A stretch of 64,000 nucleotides of DNA from Chloroflexota bacterium (GCA_011525385.1 WTGF01000059.1:62001-126000), one strand, 5' to 3'. Positions 41,815-51,872 are shown, counted from the first letter of the stretch. Numbers and translations are program-made. Notes: generated by a model from the letters alone, not told the origin.

Positions 41815-44511
41815 ATGAGCGACGGGCAAAAGACCGGGGGTTCTTCACTGAGCAAGGATATCCGGACTTTGGGAAACCTCCTCGGTGTCATTATCCAGGA
41901 GCAGGAAGGTATCGAGGCATTTGACCTGGTGGAGGAGATACGGGCTGTTTCCAAGGCGCGGCGTAGCGGCGATGCGGAGGCGGCATTCAAGCTCGCCCAT
42001 CGTTTGGAGTCCCTGCCGCTAGAATCCAAAAGTGTGCTCATTAAGGCCTTCTCCAACTATTTCCAATTGATAAATATTGCCGAGGACTTGCAGCGCATTC
42101 GCGTGATTCGCCAGCGAGAGGCCAAGGACACCCTCAAAGAATCGATCCGAAACGCGGTGCGCGCGCTGAAGGAGAACGGAAAAAGCGCCGACCAGGTTCG
42201 GGGCCTTCTCAACCAGACGCGTCTTCGGCTCGTGCTCACGGCGCATCCATCCGAAGCCAAGCGCCAGGAGATTCTCATCAAGCTGCGCCAGATCGCTTCC
42301 ATGATGGAAGTACGCGACCGGCATAATCTACTCCCGCGCGAACTGCGCAAACTGGAAGGCGATCTGGCGGAAGAAGTCGAAGAACTCTGGCAGACCCGCC
42401 CTATTCGAGCGACCAAGAAACAAGTTGCCGACGAAGTTGCCTTTGGCATTTATTTCATACGTTCGGTTGTCGTCGATGTCGTGATCGACATTTACGAAGA
42501 TCTCCAGGGTGCGCTGGAAGCATATTACCCGGACGACGATTGGTCGGAGTTGCCGCCGGTATTGCGTTACGCATCCTGGATTGGCGGCGACCGCGATGGC
42601 AACCCAAACGTGACAACTGATGTTACGCTGCAAACCCTGGCGACTTTGCGCCGGACCGCGCGCCAGATTTACCTTGAGGAAGTCGAGAATCTGACACAGA
42701 ACTTGACCCAAGATACCGAGAGCGCCGGCGTCTCCCCCGACCTTCGCTCGGCGCTGAGCAACGACAGCGAGGCGCGCGAGTTGTATCCGGGCGAGGTTTA
42801 TCGCCAGCAGATGTCCAGGATTCATGCTCGGCTGACAGATGACAGCTACCGTTCCAGCCGCGAACTACTGGACGATCTGTTAGTGGTACAGCGCAGCCTG
42901 AAAGGGCATCGAGGTACGCGCTCTGCCATGGGCGCCGTGCAACGCCTGGTGCGGAAGGTCCGCTTGTTCGGTTTGCACCTGGTTCCGCTTGAAGTGCGTG
43001 AAGACGCGGGCTTGCACGCGGCAGCCCTGGACGAGATGTTCCGATTCTTTGATATCAATGACGGATATCTCTCGCTGCCTGAAGAAGAAAAGCAGGACTT
43101 GCTAAGTTTTGAGATACGCAATCGCCGCCCTCTATTCCCGATGGACATCAGCGTGTTCACTGAAACGACGCAAAGTATCATTCGAACATGGCAGATGATC
43201 AGCACTGCGCATCGGCAAAATGACCCTATCGTGATAGATACCGTAATCGCCAGTATGTCGAAGCAGCCCAGCGATGTTTTGACAATGTTGCTATTCGCCC
43301 GAGAAGTCGGCATCGACAGCGATGTCTACATCGTGCCTTTGTTCGAGACCATAGACGACTTGTATCGAGCGCCGGAGATCATGACACAGCTGTTCAATAA
43401 CATCGAATACCGCAAGTACCTGAATTCGCGTTCAGGCAAGCGCGGCTTGCGTCAACAAGTCATGATCGGTTACTCCGACAGCGGCAAGGACGGGGGCTAT
43501 CTGGCGTCGAACTGGAATCTCTACAACGCCCAGCGAATTCTGACCAGCACCTGCGTTGATCGAGGACTGTCCCTGGAATTGTTCCATGGTCGCGGCGGCA
43601 GTATCGGGAGAGGCGGCGGGCCAACCAACCGCGCAATCTTGTCGCAACCGCCGGAGTCTTTGCGCGGAGGCGTCAAGATCACCGAGCAGGGCGAGGTCAT
43701 CGCCTATCGTTATAGCAACAAGGGCATTGCTCATCGCCACCTCAATCAAGTCATGAATGCAGTCTTGATTGGCATGGGCCTGCAAGAGGAACGGCACGTG
43801 CCGCCGGATTATCTGCTGGCCATGGCTGAATTGTCGCGGATGAGCAGCGAGGCATACCGGCATTTTGTCTACGAGAGCGACGGCTTTATCGAATACTGGC
43901 AACAAGCGACGCCAATCAACGAATTGAGCATGATGCAGATCAGTTCCCGCCCGGCAAAGCGTACAAAAAAAGGTGGTTTCGCCGCGATGCGCGCCATTCC
44001 CTGGATGTTCAGTTGGATGCAGAGCCGCGCCATCGTGCCCAGTTGGTACGGGATCGGCAGCGCCTTCCAGAGCTATTGCGAAAGTTATAGCGACGGCATT
44101 GACCGCCTGCGCGAGATGTATCAAAAATGGGCCTTCTTCAACGCCATCATCGACAATGCGCAGTTGGACGTTGCCAAAGCGGATATGGGCATTGCCGAGC
44201 TATATGCCTCGTTAGTAGATCCGCCGGAGCTGCGCGGCCACTTCTTTCAACGTATCAAGAATGAGCATGCCCTCAGCAGCGCGATGATTATGAAAGTCAC
44301 TCAGCAGGATGGTTTGCTCTCCAATATGGCGGCGATAAAGACCTCGATTGAACGGCGGAATCCGTATGTCGATCCCCTCAACTTCATGCAGGTTGCGTTG
44401 CTGCGGGAACTGCGACAACTTGACTCGGACGCCAACGACCGCGATGCGGTATTAGGAGCTACATTGGCTACGATCAACGGGATTGCCGCGGGAATGAAAA
44501 CGACCGGCTAA
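41815..44511 (+). CDS. ppc: phosphoenolpyruvate carboxylase
   Basis: Carboxylates PEP to oxaloacetate, refilling the TCA cycle. It could thus feed 2-oxoglutarate to the nearby lysine route. The 898 residues contain the catalytic blocks LTAHPSEAKRQEI (His near 142), GGDRDGNPNVT, GYSDSGKDGGYLAS near 549-562 and FHGRGGSIGRGGGPTNRAI near 584-602. The usual TAHPTE reads TAHPSE here. The start at ATG 41815 has GGAGAG upstream; an in-frame GTG at 41764 would add 17 residues. The 174 bases upstream hold no other clear feature. Confidence 0.95.
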   Translation: MSDGQKTGGSSLSKDIRTLGNLLGVIIQEQEGIEAFDLVEEIRAVSKARRSGDAEAAFKLAHRLESLPLESKSVLIKAFSNYFQLINIAEDLQRIRVIRQREAKDTLKESIRNAVRALKENGKSADQVRGLLNQTRLRLVLTAHPSEAKRQEILIKLRQIASMMEVRDRHNLLPRELRKLEGDLAEEVEELWQTRPIRATKKQVADEVAFGIYFIRSVVVDVVIDIYEDLQGALEAYYPDDDWSELPPVLRYASWIGGDRDGNPNVTTDVTLQTLATLRRTARQIYLEEVENLTQNLTQDTESAGVSPDLRSALSNDSEARELYPGEVYRQQMSRIHARLTDDSYRSSRELLDDLLVVQRSLKGHRGTRSAMGAVQRLVRKVRLFGLHLVPLEVREDAGLHAAALDEMFRFFDINDGYLSLPEEEKQDLLSFEIRNRRPLFPMDISVFTETTQSIIRTWQMISTAHRQNDPIVIDTVIASMSKQPSDVLTMLLFAREVGIDSDVYIVPLFETIDDLYRAPEIMTQLFNNIEYRKYLNSRSGKRGLRQQVMIGYSDSGKDGGYLASNWNLYNAQRILTSTCVDRGLSLELFHGRGGSIGRGGGPTNRAILSQPPESLRGGVKITEQGEVIAYRYSNKGIAHRHLNQVMNAVLIGMGLQEERHVPPDYLLAMAELSRMSSEAYRHFVYESDGFIEYWQQATPINELSMMQISSRPAKRTKKGGFAAMRAIPWMFSWMQSRAIVPSWYGIGSAFQSYCESYSDGIDRLREMYQKWAFFNAIIDNAQLDVAKADMGIAELYASLVDPPELRGHFFQRIKNEHALSSAMIMKVTQQDGLLSNMAAIKTSIERRNPYVDPLNFMQVALLRELRQLDSDANDRDAVLGATLATINGIAAGMKTTG

Positions 44512-44512
44512 G

Positions 44513-44905
44513 TCATGTCCCGGGCGAGGGCCAGTCCGGCGTCGTGAAGCGCTGTATTTCCAATAGATAACCGTCGGGATCCCGGACAAAGAAATGATAA
44601 ATCCCGTATCGTTCGTTGGCGCGCGGCGCGTGCTCGCAGGTCCAGCCCCGCGATGTGATACGCTGGTACCAACCGTCTACATCCGCCGTGACCAGGGTGA
44701 AAATGAGACCGTCTTGGCTTGTCGCGCCGGTTTCGCGCTCGCAAATGCCCAGGAAGGCCGAGCCGCCTGTCACGCGATATATGCGGCAACTGCCTTGGTC
44801 GAGAACGAGCGGAAAGCCAAGTATGTCTTGGTAGAACTGTCCAGAACGCCCGAGGTCGCGGACATAGAGAAAGGTAATCTGTGCATCTATAGGCGGGGTC
44901 TGCAT
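44513..44905 (-). CDS. VOC-superfamily (glyoxalase-like) protein
   Basis: Protein of 130 residues with two beta-alpha-beta-beta-beta modules typical of the VOC fold: ITFLYVRDLGRSGQFYQDILGFPLVLDQ in the first and VRDPDGYLLEIQRF in the second, the latter with a probable metal-binding Glu. It could be a dioxygenase, glyoxalase or resistance protein; nothing in the sequence decides. It converges with ppc (1-base gap) and is followed by an unrelated lipoprotein gene on the same strand. Confidence 0.82.
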   Translation of the reverse strand: MQTPPIDAQITFLYVRDLGRSGQFYQDILGFPLVLDQGSCRIYRVTGGSAFLGICERETGATSQDGLIFTLVTADVDGWYQRITSRGWTCEHAPRANERYGIYHFFVRDPDGYLLEIQRFTTPDWPSPGT

Positions 44906-44947
44906 TGGGAAACTGGCCTCGCGCTTACCCGTCGAAACTTTGAAGAT

Positions 44948-46585
44948 TTAACCTGAAGACGATCCAACTTGTGTATCGTCGACGCTCTCGGCAAAAGCAA
45001 ATAGCGAATCCACGCCGGGATCGCGCAGGAATTCATTCCGCGTCTCAATAGTTAATGGCGCTTGTTCCGCGGGCAGCAAACCCCAGAACAATTTTGGATC
45101 CACAACTTGTCCGGTTCCAATCTCGGCATAGCTTCGCAGCAGTTGGAAGAATTGCTCGTCCCCCATATCTTGGCGCAAATTATGCAGCATCTGCGCGCCG
45201 CGAAGATAAATCGCGTTGATGTATTCACGGAAGGTATTGAACTCGTAGACCTTGCTATCAACATCGCCCTGCGGGAAATAACCTGCCACGCGAAAGGTCC
45301 ACCACCAATTCTTGTCTGCCGGATAATGCGATTCGATGAACAGGTACTCGCTGTAGGTCGCCAAGGCTTCGTCAAGCCAGGGATGGAGCGCCGCATCGCT
45401 TCCAATAAGCGCATACCACCACTGATGAGCGATTTCGTGAACGGATACCAGCGTCAGATAGTTATAGACTGTCCCGTCAAACTGGGCGAACCAGGCCGAG
45501 CCCACATAGACCAGGCCGGTAAACTCCATACCATCGGGGAAGTCGCCCTGTACGACAACCAGTCGATCACGGGGGTATTTGCCAAAGAGCCTTTCAAACA
45601 ATTCCAGCGCCTGAATCGTTATTGTTAAAACATGGGATGCGCTATTCTTTCCGTTGATATTGACGCCCGCTTGTGAATCGCGCAGCGTGTAAACGGCGAC
45701 GTCAACTCCGCTAGCGGTAAGGCCTTCGAGAAGTTGAAACTTCTCGCTGAGGCTGAGGGCAAAGTCGCGCGATCCCCGCAATTCGACTTGCCACAGGCCC
45801 GGCTCCAATTCCTTGATTTCGCCCGGCGCAGCCAGTTTCAGGTCCTCCGTCGCGTCTTGCACATGCACTTCCACCCGCCAATCCGCAACATCGTAGACGA
45901 TCTGTTCTCCGAAGTATGCGGGGCTGTGGATGCGCCATTCCTTGTTTATGCGCGCGGCGACGTTCGGCAGAAAATGCGCCAAATTCAGCTGACGCGGACT
46001 GTAACCGAAAAAACCGCGAAAGGCGCGCATGCCATCTCGTATTACATCGGGCAGCAAGCGAAACCGAATCTCGATTTCTATCGCGCAGCCCGGGGGCAAG
46101 GCGATGGCCAGCGGGATCTTCAGCCTATTGGAGTCAAGTTCGTGATACGCGGGAGACTCGTCGACCAATAGCTCGTTGAGCACAAAGCTGCCATCCCATT
46201 GGTTGGCCTGAACGTCCAGGACAATGGACTCCAAAGAAACGTCTTCACGATTCGTGAAAGAAAGGAGTTGATCAACGCTGGCAGCCTTCTGCGCATAGTC
46301 AATATCAACCCGGGCAGCAACTTGACGGGCGGAGCTTGCGCCATCATCAATTCCACAGGCATATGGATACGAGGGCGTGGATTCGACGGGCGCGACCGGC
46401 GCTGCTGTATTCTCCGAGGCTGGGCTTGGGGTCGGTGAAGCGGGCTCGCTGGTGGCGTCGAGACGCAGATTCGGCGCATTCGACGGCGCCGAATTTGCGT
46501 CTGGCGGGATACTGCCGAGATTGCATGCGCATAGCAACGCGCAGGCCAACGCTGTCAAGCCGAGTAATCTGAGCATGATCTGCAT
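44948..46585 (-). CDS. M1-like gluzincin metallopeptidase, probable lipoprotein
   Basis: Surface zinc peptidase of about 545 residues. A signal peptide with a lipobox-like LLCAC-N end (Cys near residue 21) is followed by a Ser/Pro/Thr/Ala-rich linker (about 22-70), suggesting a lipid-anchored enzyme outside the membrane. The catalytic site is HEIAHQWW (near 375-382) with the third zinc ligand in WLDEALATYSEYL about 22 residues later, as in M1 aminopeptidases. The M1 N-terminal beta domain is only loosely recognisable and a GxMEN-like motif is not obvious (GMEFTGLVY is at that place), so true aminopeptidase activity is uncertain. The start could also be 46576. Confidence 0.8.
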   Translation of the reverse strand: MQIMLRLLGLTALACALLCACNLGSIPPDANSAPSNAPNLRLDATSEPASPTPSPASENTAAPVAPVESTPSYPYACGIDDGASSARQVAARVDIDYAQKAASVDQLLSFTNREDVSLESIVLDVQANQWDGSFVLNELLVDESPAYHELDSNRLKIPLAIALPPGCAIEIEIRFRLLPDVIRDGMRAFRGFFGYSPRQLNLAHFLPNVAARINKEWRIHSPAYFGEQIVYDVADWRVEVHVQDATEDLKLAAPGEIKELEPGLWQVELRGSRDFALSLSEKFQLLEGLTASGVDVAVYTLRDSQAGVNINGKNSASHVLTITIQALELFERLFGKYPRDRLVVVQGDFPDGMEFTGLVYVGSAWFAQFDGTVYNYLTLVSVHEIAHQWWYALIGSDAALHPWLDEALATYSEYLFIESHYPADKNWWWTFRVAGYFPQGDVDSKVYEFNTFREYINAIYLRGAQMLHNLRQDMGDEQFFQLLRSYAEIGTGQVVDPKLFWGLLPAEQAPLTIETRNEFLRDPGVDSLFAFAESVDDTQVGSSSG

Positions 46586-46727
46586 CTTACAGCCGCTGGC
46601 CGCCCTGCACAATGTGCGGTTCCAGAGCGGCTTTCAATGACAATATGACCTTGTCGAAAAGATGTGTTATCCTTCCCGGCAAGTTTTACTTGCCCTTCCG
46701 CCGCCCGGCAGATGTCCGAGGTCGTCG

Positions 46728-47645
46728 ATGGACGCGACCGCAAATGTAAGTTTTCAGCAAAAGATCGTCGCGGCGACACGCCTGTCTCGCTGGCGTGAAC
46801 ATGTTCCATTTACGATTCCGCTTAGCCTCGTTGGAAGCCTGCTCGCGATACAAGCCACAGGAGCGGAGGTTGATTGGCGAGCCTTTGCAGTGATCGCCGC
46901 AAACATTTTCTCAATGTCATTCGCATTTGTGATCAACAATATCGCCGACGCGCCGGATGACGCCTTGGATCCCCAGAAAATGCGCCGTAACGTGATAAGC
47001 AATGGCGTAATGTCGTCTCGCGAAGGATGGTTCCTGGCGGCGTTGACTGCGGCCTGCGCGCTGTTGCTCTATGCCCTAAGCGGCGTCTGGGCTCTGGCGA
47101 TTGGCGGGGTAACGCTTGTTCTTTGTTTTTTGTACTCGGCGCACCCATTTCGGCTGAAGGCGCGTCCGGTCACAGATGTTTTGTCCCATGCCTTGATGCT
47201 CAGCGGTCTTTTGATGATGACGGGCTATTTCGCCTACGATACCGATCCCCAGGTCGCCTGGCTGGTGATACTCGCGGCGATACTCTTTTCGGCATACGGC
47301 CAATTTTACAATCAGATTGACGACTACGAGCTGGACAAATCAGCCGGACTCCAAAATACTGTCGTATTGCTGGGCAAGCCTTTGACGCGTCTGCTGAGTT
47401 TCGCGTCGTTGCTAGGCGCGCTTGCGTGCATGGCAGTCTCTATTCAATATGGCTTGTTCCCGCCCTGGCTGGGAACCTTCCTGATCATTGGTTTCCTCAT
47501 CGTCCTGATGTTTCCCTGGGAATTCGATATGCGGGGCAACCTGGCAACGGACGGTGGCAACGTGCAGCGTCCGGGACTGATCGTCGCGAACCTGGTCGCG
47601 ATGGTGTGGCTAGCGTCCGCGATGGGTGTGTTATCCATCGGATAA
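46728..47645 (+). CDS. UbiA-superfamily membrane prenyltransferase-like protein
   Basis: Polytopic protein of 305 residues with about eight helices and the two aspartate-rich loops of UbiA prenyltransferases: NNIADAPDDALD near 80-91 and YNQIDDYELDKSAG near 200-213. Such enzymes attach an isoprenoid chain to quinone, haem or chlorin precursors. The neighbours do not indicate the acceptor. The ATG at 46728 begins just before the first amphipathic segment; the longer frame from 46662 has a hydrophilic, proline-rich extension unlike the family. Confidence 0.8.
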   Translation: MDATANVSFQQKIVAATRLSRWREHVPFTIPLSLVGSLLAIQATGAEVDWRAFAVIAANIFSMSFAFVINNIADAPDDALDPQKMRRNVISNGVMSSREGWFLAALTAACALLLYALSGVWALAIGGVTLVLCFLYSAHPFRLKARPVTDVLSHALMLSGLLMMTGYFAYDTDPQVAWLVILAAILFSAYGQFYNQIDDYELDKSAGLQNTVVLLGKPLTRLLSFASLLGALACMAVSIQYGLFPPWLGTFLIIGFLIVLMFPWEFDMRGNLATDGGNVQRPGLIVANLVAMVWLASAMGVLSIG

Positions 47646-47694
47646 GCGCGTTGTGCTAGAATGGCGCTAAGGACAGCCACGATCGGGACAGACC

Positions 47695-48087
47695 ATGGAA
47701 ACGCTACATCAGATTTTATTCAACACACATATCTTGTATTCTTTGGCGCTGGGACTGTGGGCAACCATCATCGCCGCGCGTAAAGACCCCATCGGCGGGA
47801 ATTATTGGGGCGCCATGTTGACCTATGCGCTGCTGGCCGGCGTGACATTGCTGGTAGGCATTGCACTCTTGGCGACCGGATATCAGCCGCGCTCCGGCCG
47901 AGTGATTGTCTACGTACTTTACATGTTCTGGCTGGTGATCATCATGCCGGGCGCCTTCACCATGTTAAGAGGCCGTGACGATCGTTCCGCCGCCATCGCT
48001 TTTGCCCTGCTCGCATTCTTCAACTTCTCCACGTCAATCAGCATGATCGAACGTGAACTGGTAGGACCCTGGATCGAATTGACCTGA
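47695..48087 (+). CDS. small four-helix membrane protein, function unknown
   Basis: A 130-residue protein with hydrophobic helices near 10-27, 40-62, 74-92 and 100-116, separated by short charged loops. I do not recognise a defined family. It follows the UbiA-like gene after 49 bases that contain a TAGAAT box, so it may have its own promoter, and precedes the CCA-adding enzyme. Real-gene status is supported by its membrane-protein-like composition and a clear ATG. Confidence 0.6.
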   Translation: METLHQILFNTHILYSLALGLWATIIAARKDPIGGNYWGAMLTYALLAGVTLLVGIALLATGYQPRSGRVIVYVLYMFWLVIIMPGAFTMLRGRDDRSAAIAFALLAFFNFSTSISMIERELVGPWIELT

Positions 48088-48173
48088 TACGGCCTGGCGT
48101 CAAGCACGGGGACGCACATGCGTAGTCGGGCCATGTTACAGCCGCGTTCGCGGGGGATTTGCGCGCGAAAGCA

Positions 48174-49526
48174 ATGGAACAGCATATGGGTAGTTCTGGC
48201 AAATTGGAGCAAAGACCAGCCTGGACCCGGGAACGGATATCGAAAGCGCTGGGTGAATCTGCAGTCCGGTTGATCGCGGCCATCGCAAAACATGCGCATG
48301 CGGAAAATGTCGCCATTTACCTGGCGGGCGGCGTCGTAAGAGACTTGGTACTGGAGCGCGAGAATACAGACTTGGATTTCGTGCTGGAGGGCGATGCGAT
48401 AGCCTTCGCTTATAATCTGGCGCGTATCTACGGGGGCGAAACTGAAAGACACATTCCCTTCGGGACCGCCAAGTGGAAACTCGATAGCGTAGCAATCAAC
48501 AATTTGTCCCTGGGAAGCGGGGTGACTCCCGTACAAGTCGATTTTGCGACCGCGAGAACGGAGGAGTATCACGCGCCGGCTGCCTTGCCCGTGGTGGAGC
48601 CGGGCTTGATCGCGCAGGATTTGCGACGCCGCGACTTCACAGTTAACGCGCTGGCGCTGCGAATTGAAGCCGGAGCGTACCCCTGGCAGATGCTCGATCC
48701 CACTAACGGTTACAGCGATATCCTTGGCAAGAAGATCCGTGTTCTGCACGACCGGAGCTTTATCGACGATCCGACGCGGATTTTCCGGACCTTCCGCTTT
48801 GCCAGCCGCTTTGGTTTCACACTTGAATCAGGCACAGAAGAGATCTTGCGCAAGGCGATTCCTGTCATTCAGCGCCTCAGCGGAGAGCGGATTCGCCATG
48901 AATTAGACTTGATTTTGCGCGAAGAATATCCAGAGCGAATTATCGCCAATCTGTCCGCGTTGAACATATTCGCGCAGATTCACGACTCTTTTCGCATCAG
49001 CGTGCGATCGTCCGAGCTATTCAAGCGTTTGCGCGAACACATGCCACAGATCCCCGGGAACGCCGACGACATAGCCCATCTGGGATGGCATCTGCTCTTC
49101 TCAAACATAGCCGAAGATGATGCGCTTTTGATTTGCGCTCGCCTGGACTTGACGGCTGATTTATCCAGTTCTATCGCGGGATTCGCGCGCCTGATGGCAA
49201 AGGTCGACTGGCTGGGCGCGCCCGCGAGCAAAGCCAGCGCAATCACGCGCTTCCTCGACGGCATTTCTGCGACCGCTTTGCGCGCCGGCCTGATTTGCGC
49301 CATTGATGACCGCTCGGTCAAAGAGCGCATGGAGTTATATACCGTGGACTGGCGCCATCGCCGGACCACCATCGACGGAAACGAGCTGATCCGTACCGGA
49401 CTGACGCCGGGACCAATCTATCGCGAAATCCTGGACAAGCTGCGGGGCGCCTGGATCGATGGCGAGATCGAGTCGCAGGATCAAGAGCGTGAACTATTTT
49501 TGAAGATGGTCAAAGAAGCGCAATAG
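48174..49526 (+). CDS. cca: CCA tRNA nucleotidyltransferase / poly(A) polymerase family
   Basis: Class II nucleotidyltransferase that adds or repairs the 3' CCA of tRNAs. The head domain carries YLAGGVVRDLVL (near 42-53) and the catalytic D-x-D in NTDLDFVLEGD (near 57-67), RRRDFTVNALALRI, and FIDDPTRIFRTFRFASRFGF of the RNA-binding body. Length is about 450. Poly(A) polymerase activity is possible in this family but CCA addition is the default. Start uncertain: ATG 48174 was chosen, TTG 48159 would add five residues. Confidence 0.92.
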   Translation: MEQHMGSSGKLEQRPAWTRERISKALGESAVRLIAAIAKHAHAENVAIYLAGGVVRDLVLERENTDLDFVLEGDAIAFAYNLARIYGGETERHIPFGTAKWKLDSVAINNLSLGSGVTPVQVDFATARTEEYHAPAALPVVEPGLIAQDLRRRDFTVNALALRIEAGAYPWQMLDPTNGYSDILGKKIRVLHDRSFIDDPTRIFRTFRFASRFGFTLESGTEEILRKAIPVIQRLSGERIRHELDLILREEYPERIIANLSALNIFAQIHDSFRISVRSSELFKRLREHMPQIPGNADDIAHLGWHLLFSNIAEDDALLICARLDLTADLSSSIAGFARLMAKVDWLGAPASKASAITRFLDGISATALRAGLICAIDDRSVKERMELYTVDWRHRRTTIDGNELIRTGLTPGPIYREILDKLRGAWIDGEIESQDQERELFLKMVKEAQ

Positions 49527-49717
49527 CGTGGTTTTGCGGCTGATCGCTTCATGGAGACGCTGTGCCTGAACTAGCCGAGTTGCTTCGCGCAACTGTCGCA
49601 ATTGTCTTCAGCAGTTTCAGCGGCTTTGTATGCAACCATTTACTTTTAGGCAAGTTTCTCGTAAGCAATTATCGCTAGTCTAGGAATGCGTCAGTTATCC
49701 AAGAGGGTTATGCAACA

Positions 49718-51685
49718 ATGGAAAACGTCAGTTTTGGATTAGCCTTGGTGGCGGGATTTCTCTCGTTTATCTCGCCCTGTGTGCTGCCGCTGGTTCCGGC
49801 CTATATCGGCTATATGGGCGGAAGATTGACCCATAACGTGGCGCGGCAGACATCGGCGGGCGGCACGTCCGCAGTTGGGGTCACAGTCCGCCTGCAGATG
49901 CTGCTGCATGGCATCGCCTTTGTGCTGGGCTTTACCCTGATTTTCGTCCTGATCGGATTCCTTACGACGGCGCTCGCCAGCATCGCGGGGCAATTCGTCA
50001 GCACGTTCACGGAAAGCATCGGCCGCATTGGCGGACTTGTCATCATATTCTTTGGTTTGCAATTTATGGGTTTGCTGCCAAGGTTCTTCCGCTGGCTGCG
50101 CGCCAAGAGCAATGCCGGTTTGCTCGATAATGTGCTGCTGAGCATCGTATTCGCCCTCCTTGCCAGCGCCGTCATTTACTGGGGATTCGTCGAGCAGATC
50201 GTCATCGCCTTGCCATTGGTGGGGGCGCTTGTCCTTGCCATGTTCGTTAATGGCGCATTTGCCCAACCCGCAGTCTTTTGGAATCGTATTCTCGACCGAC
50301 TGGATCTGATGATTTACTCCGACACGCGTGGCGATGTCGCGGGATCGAGCCGTGAGGGACTGCTCGGCTCGGCCTTCATGGGTATGGTTTTCTCCGCCGG
50401 CTGGACGCCCTGCATTGGTCCGCTCCTCGGTACCATACTCACTGTGGCTGCGGCAACAGGCGCTACCACCGGCGACATCATACAGGGCATGCTTCTGCTT
50501 ACGGCTTATTCGATCGGCCTTGGCATACCCTTTGTGATTACGGCGCTGCTGATGAATAGCGCCCAGGGCATACTCCGGCGGTTGCAGCGGCATATGCGCA
50601 AGATCGAGCTATTCAGCGGTACGCTGCTGATCCTTATCGGTTTGCTGGTTGCGAGCGGGCAATTGCAAAGCTTGAGCCAGACTTTCTCGCAGGGAGACTT
50701 TGCCGATTTCACTTTTCGCGTGGAAGAATGTGGCGTGGGATATTTCGAGGGGCGCGTCGGGTTTAGTCATGTCGGCGCCTGCTTGAGCGGGACGCTAAGT
50801 CCTGTAGCGGTCAATCAGAGCGCTAGCGGAGTTTTCACGGACGACATTTCCCGCTTGGAATACCTCTTCCATGCCGACGAAGCTACAGTCATCGACGTCG
50901 AGGTACGAGGACTGGGAAACGAAGTACCGGATTTCACAGTGACGCTGTATTCACCGGCTGATGAGTCAATCGCGACATCGGACAAGGCTAACAGCTTGAT
51001 GGCCGATGACATGTTCTATCCTTTGACACAGGTGGCACTGGAACAGGACGGCCTGTATCGTCTTGTCTTGGAAAAGGGCTCACCGGGCGCGCACGGGCGA
51101 TTCCGCGTTAAAGCGCGAGAATCTCAGCCGCTCGCCATGCCGGGAGACGATGGCGCCTCTGACGATGAAGGGGGCGCTTTGGGTTCGATCACTGCGCTAG
51201 CGGAGAACGCTTTGAGCAGTCTTACCGACATCGCAGGTGAATTGGGTCCTGCGGTCGGTTTGGCAGAAGGCAACCTTGCGCCCGATTTCACGATTACTAC
51301 CGTTGACGGCCAAGAACTGGCCTTGTCCGATCTGCGCGACAAGGTGGTCCTGCTCAATTTCTGGGGCACTTGGTGCGGTCCCTGCCGGAGGGAAATGCCG
51401 GAATTCCAGAAAGCCTACGAGGAATGGGAGGAAGAGGGATTCCTGATCCTGGCTATCGCCTACAATGATACTGAAACCGCGATCAGGGACTTCCGCGATG
51501 AATTCGGCCTTACGTTTCCGTTGGCGCTGGATGATAGCGGCGAGATCAACGACAGCTACGCCGTGCAGACGCGGCCCAGCACATACATCATCGGGCGCGA
51601 TGGACTTGTCAGGACCAAGCACTTCGGCATCATGACCGAGCCACAGCTACGGGAGCTATTCGATGACATGTTTCCGGAACACTAA
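49718..51685 (+). CDS. CcdA-like membrane protein fused to a thioredoxin domain
   Basis: Fusion of 655 residues that brings electrons across the membrane to an outside thiol-redox domain. The N-terminal 310 residues are CcdA/DsbD-like helices with the redox cysteines in FISPCVLPLVPAYIGYMGG (Cys21) and GWTPCIGPLLGTI (near 232). The middle (about 340-465) is a beta-rich extracytoplasmic module resembling pre-peptidase C-terminal domains (LYRLVLEKG). After an acidic linker, a TlpA/ResA-like thioredoxin (about 510-655) carries WGTWCGPC (CGPC near 552-555). It thus resembles DsbD in layout but with an added module. The next gene encodes another thioredoxin-like protein. Use in cytochrome c maturation or disulfide reduction is inferred. 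Confidence 0.88.
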   Translation: MENVSFGLALVAGFLSFISPCVLPLVPAYIGYMGGRLTHNVARQTSAGGTSAVGVTVRLQMLLHGIAFVLGFTLIFVLIGFLTTALASIAGQFVSTFTESIGRIGGLVIIFFGLQFMGLLPRFFRWLRAKSNAGLLDNVLLSIVFALLASAVIYWGFVEQIVIALPLVGALVLAMFVNGAFAQPAVFWNRILDRLDLMIYSDTRGDVAGSSREGLLGSAFMGMVFSAGWTPCIGPLLGTILTVAAATGATTGDIIQGMLLLTAYSIGLGIPFVITALLMNSAQGILRRLQRHMRKIELFSGTLLILIGLLVASGQLQSLSQTFSQGDFADFTFRVEECGVGYFEGRVGFSHVGACLSGTLSPVAVNQSASGVFTDDISRLEYLFHADEATVIDVEVRGLGNEVPDFTVTLYSPADESIATSDKANSLMADDMFYPLTQVALEQDGLYRLVLEKGSPGAHGRFRVKARESQPLAMPGDDGASDDEGGALGSITALAENALSSLTDIAGELGPAVGLAEGNLAPDFTITTVDGQELALSDLRDKVVLLNFWGTWCGPCRREMPEFQKAYEEWEEEGFLILAIAYNDTETAIRDFRDEFGLTFPLALDDSGEINDSYAVQTRPSTYIIGRDGLVRTKHFGIMTEPQLRELFDDMFPEH

Positions 51686-51756
51686 CCGACGGATAGAAGC
51701 AAGTGCAAGTAAGTAATGAGAATAGGAAAACGCCTTTATTCAACCCCACCCCCCGG

Positions 51757-51784
51757 CCCCCTCCCCAAAGCATTGGAGAGGGGG
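51757..51784. repeat. C-rich/G-rich palindromic element
   Basis: CCCCCTCCCC (51757-51766) and GGAGAGGGGG (51775-51784) form a near-perfect stem with an 8-base loop, preceded by a CCCCACCCCCCGG stretch. No T run follows, so it is not a standard terminator. It sits between two thioredoxin-related genes. Confidence 0.65.
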
Positions 51785-51872
51785 AGCGCATTCAGCGGGA
51801 CTAAGATTACATCCAGAACTTTCGCTACAAATGATATTGTTTCGCATTGTTTTATGGTATTACTTATGTCCG

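Noticed and set aside
49739-50593. Minus-strand frame of 284 residues opposite the CcdA region
   Set aside because: Low-complexity Gln/Asp/Arg/His-rich sequence, the usual antisense image of membrane helices.
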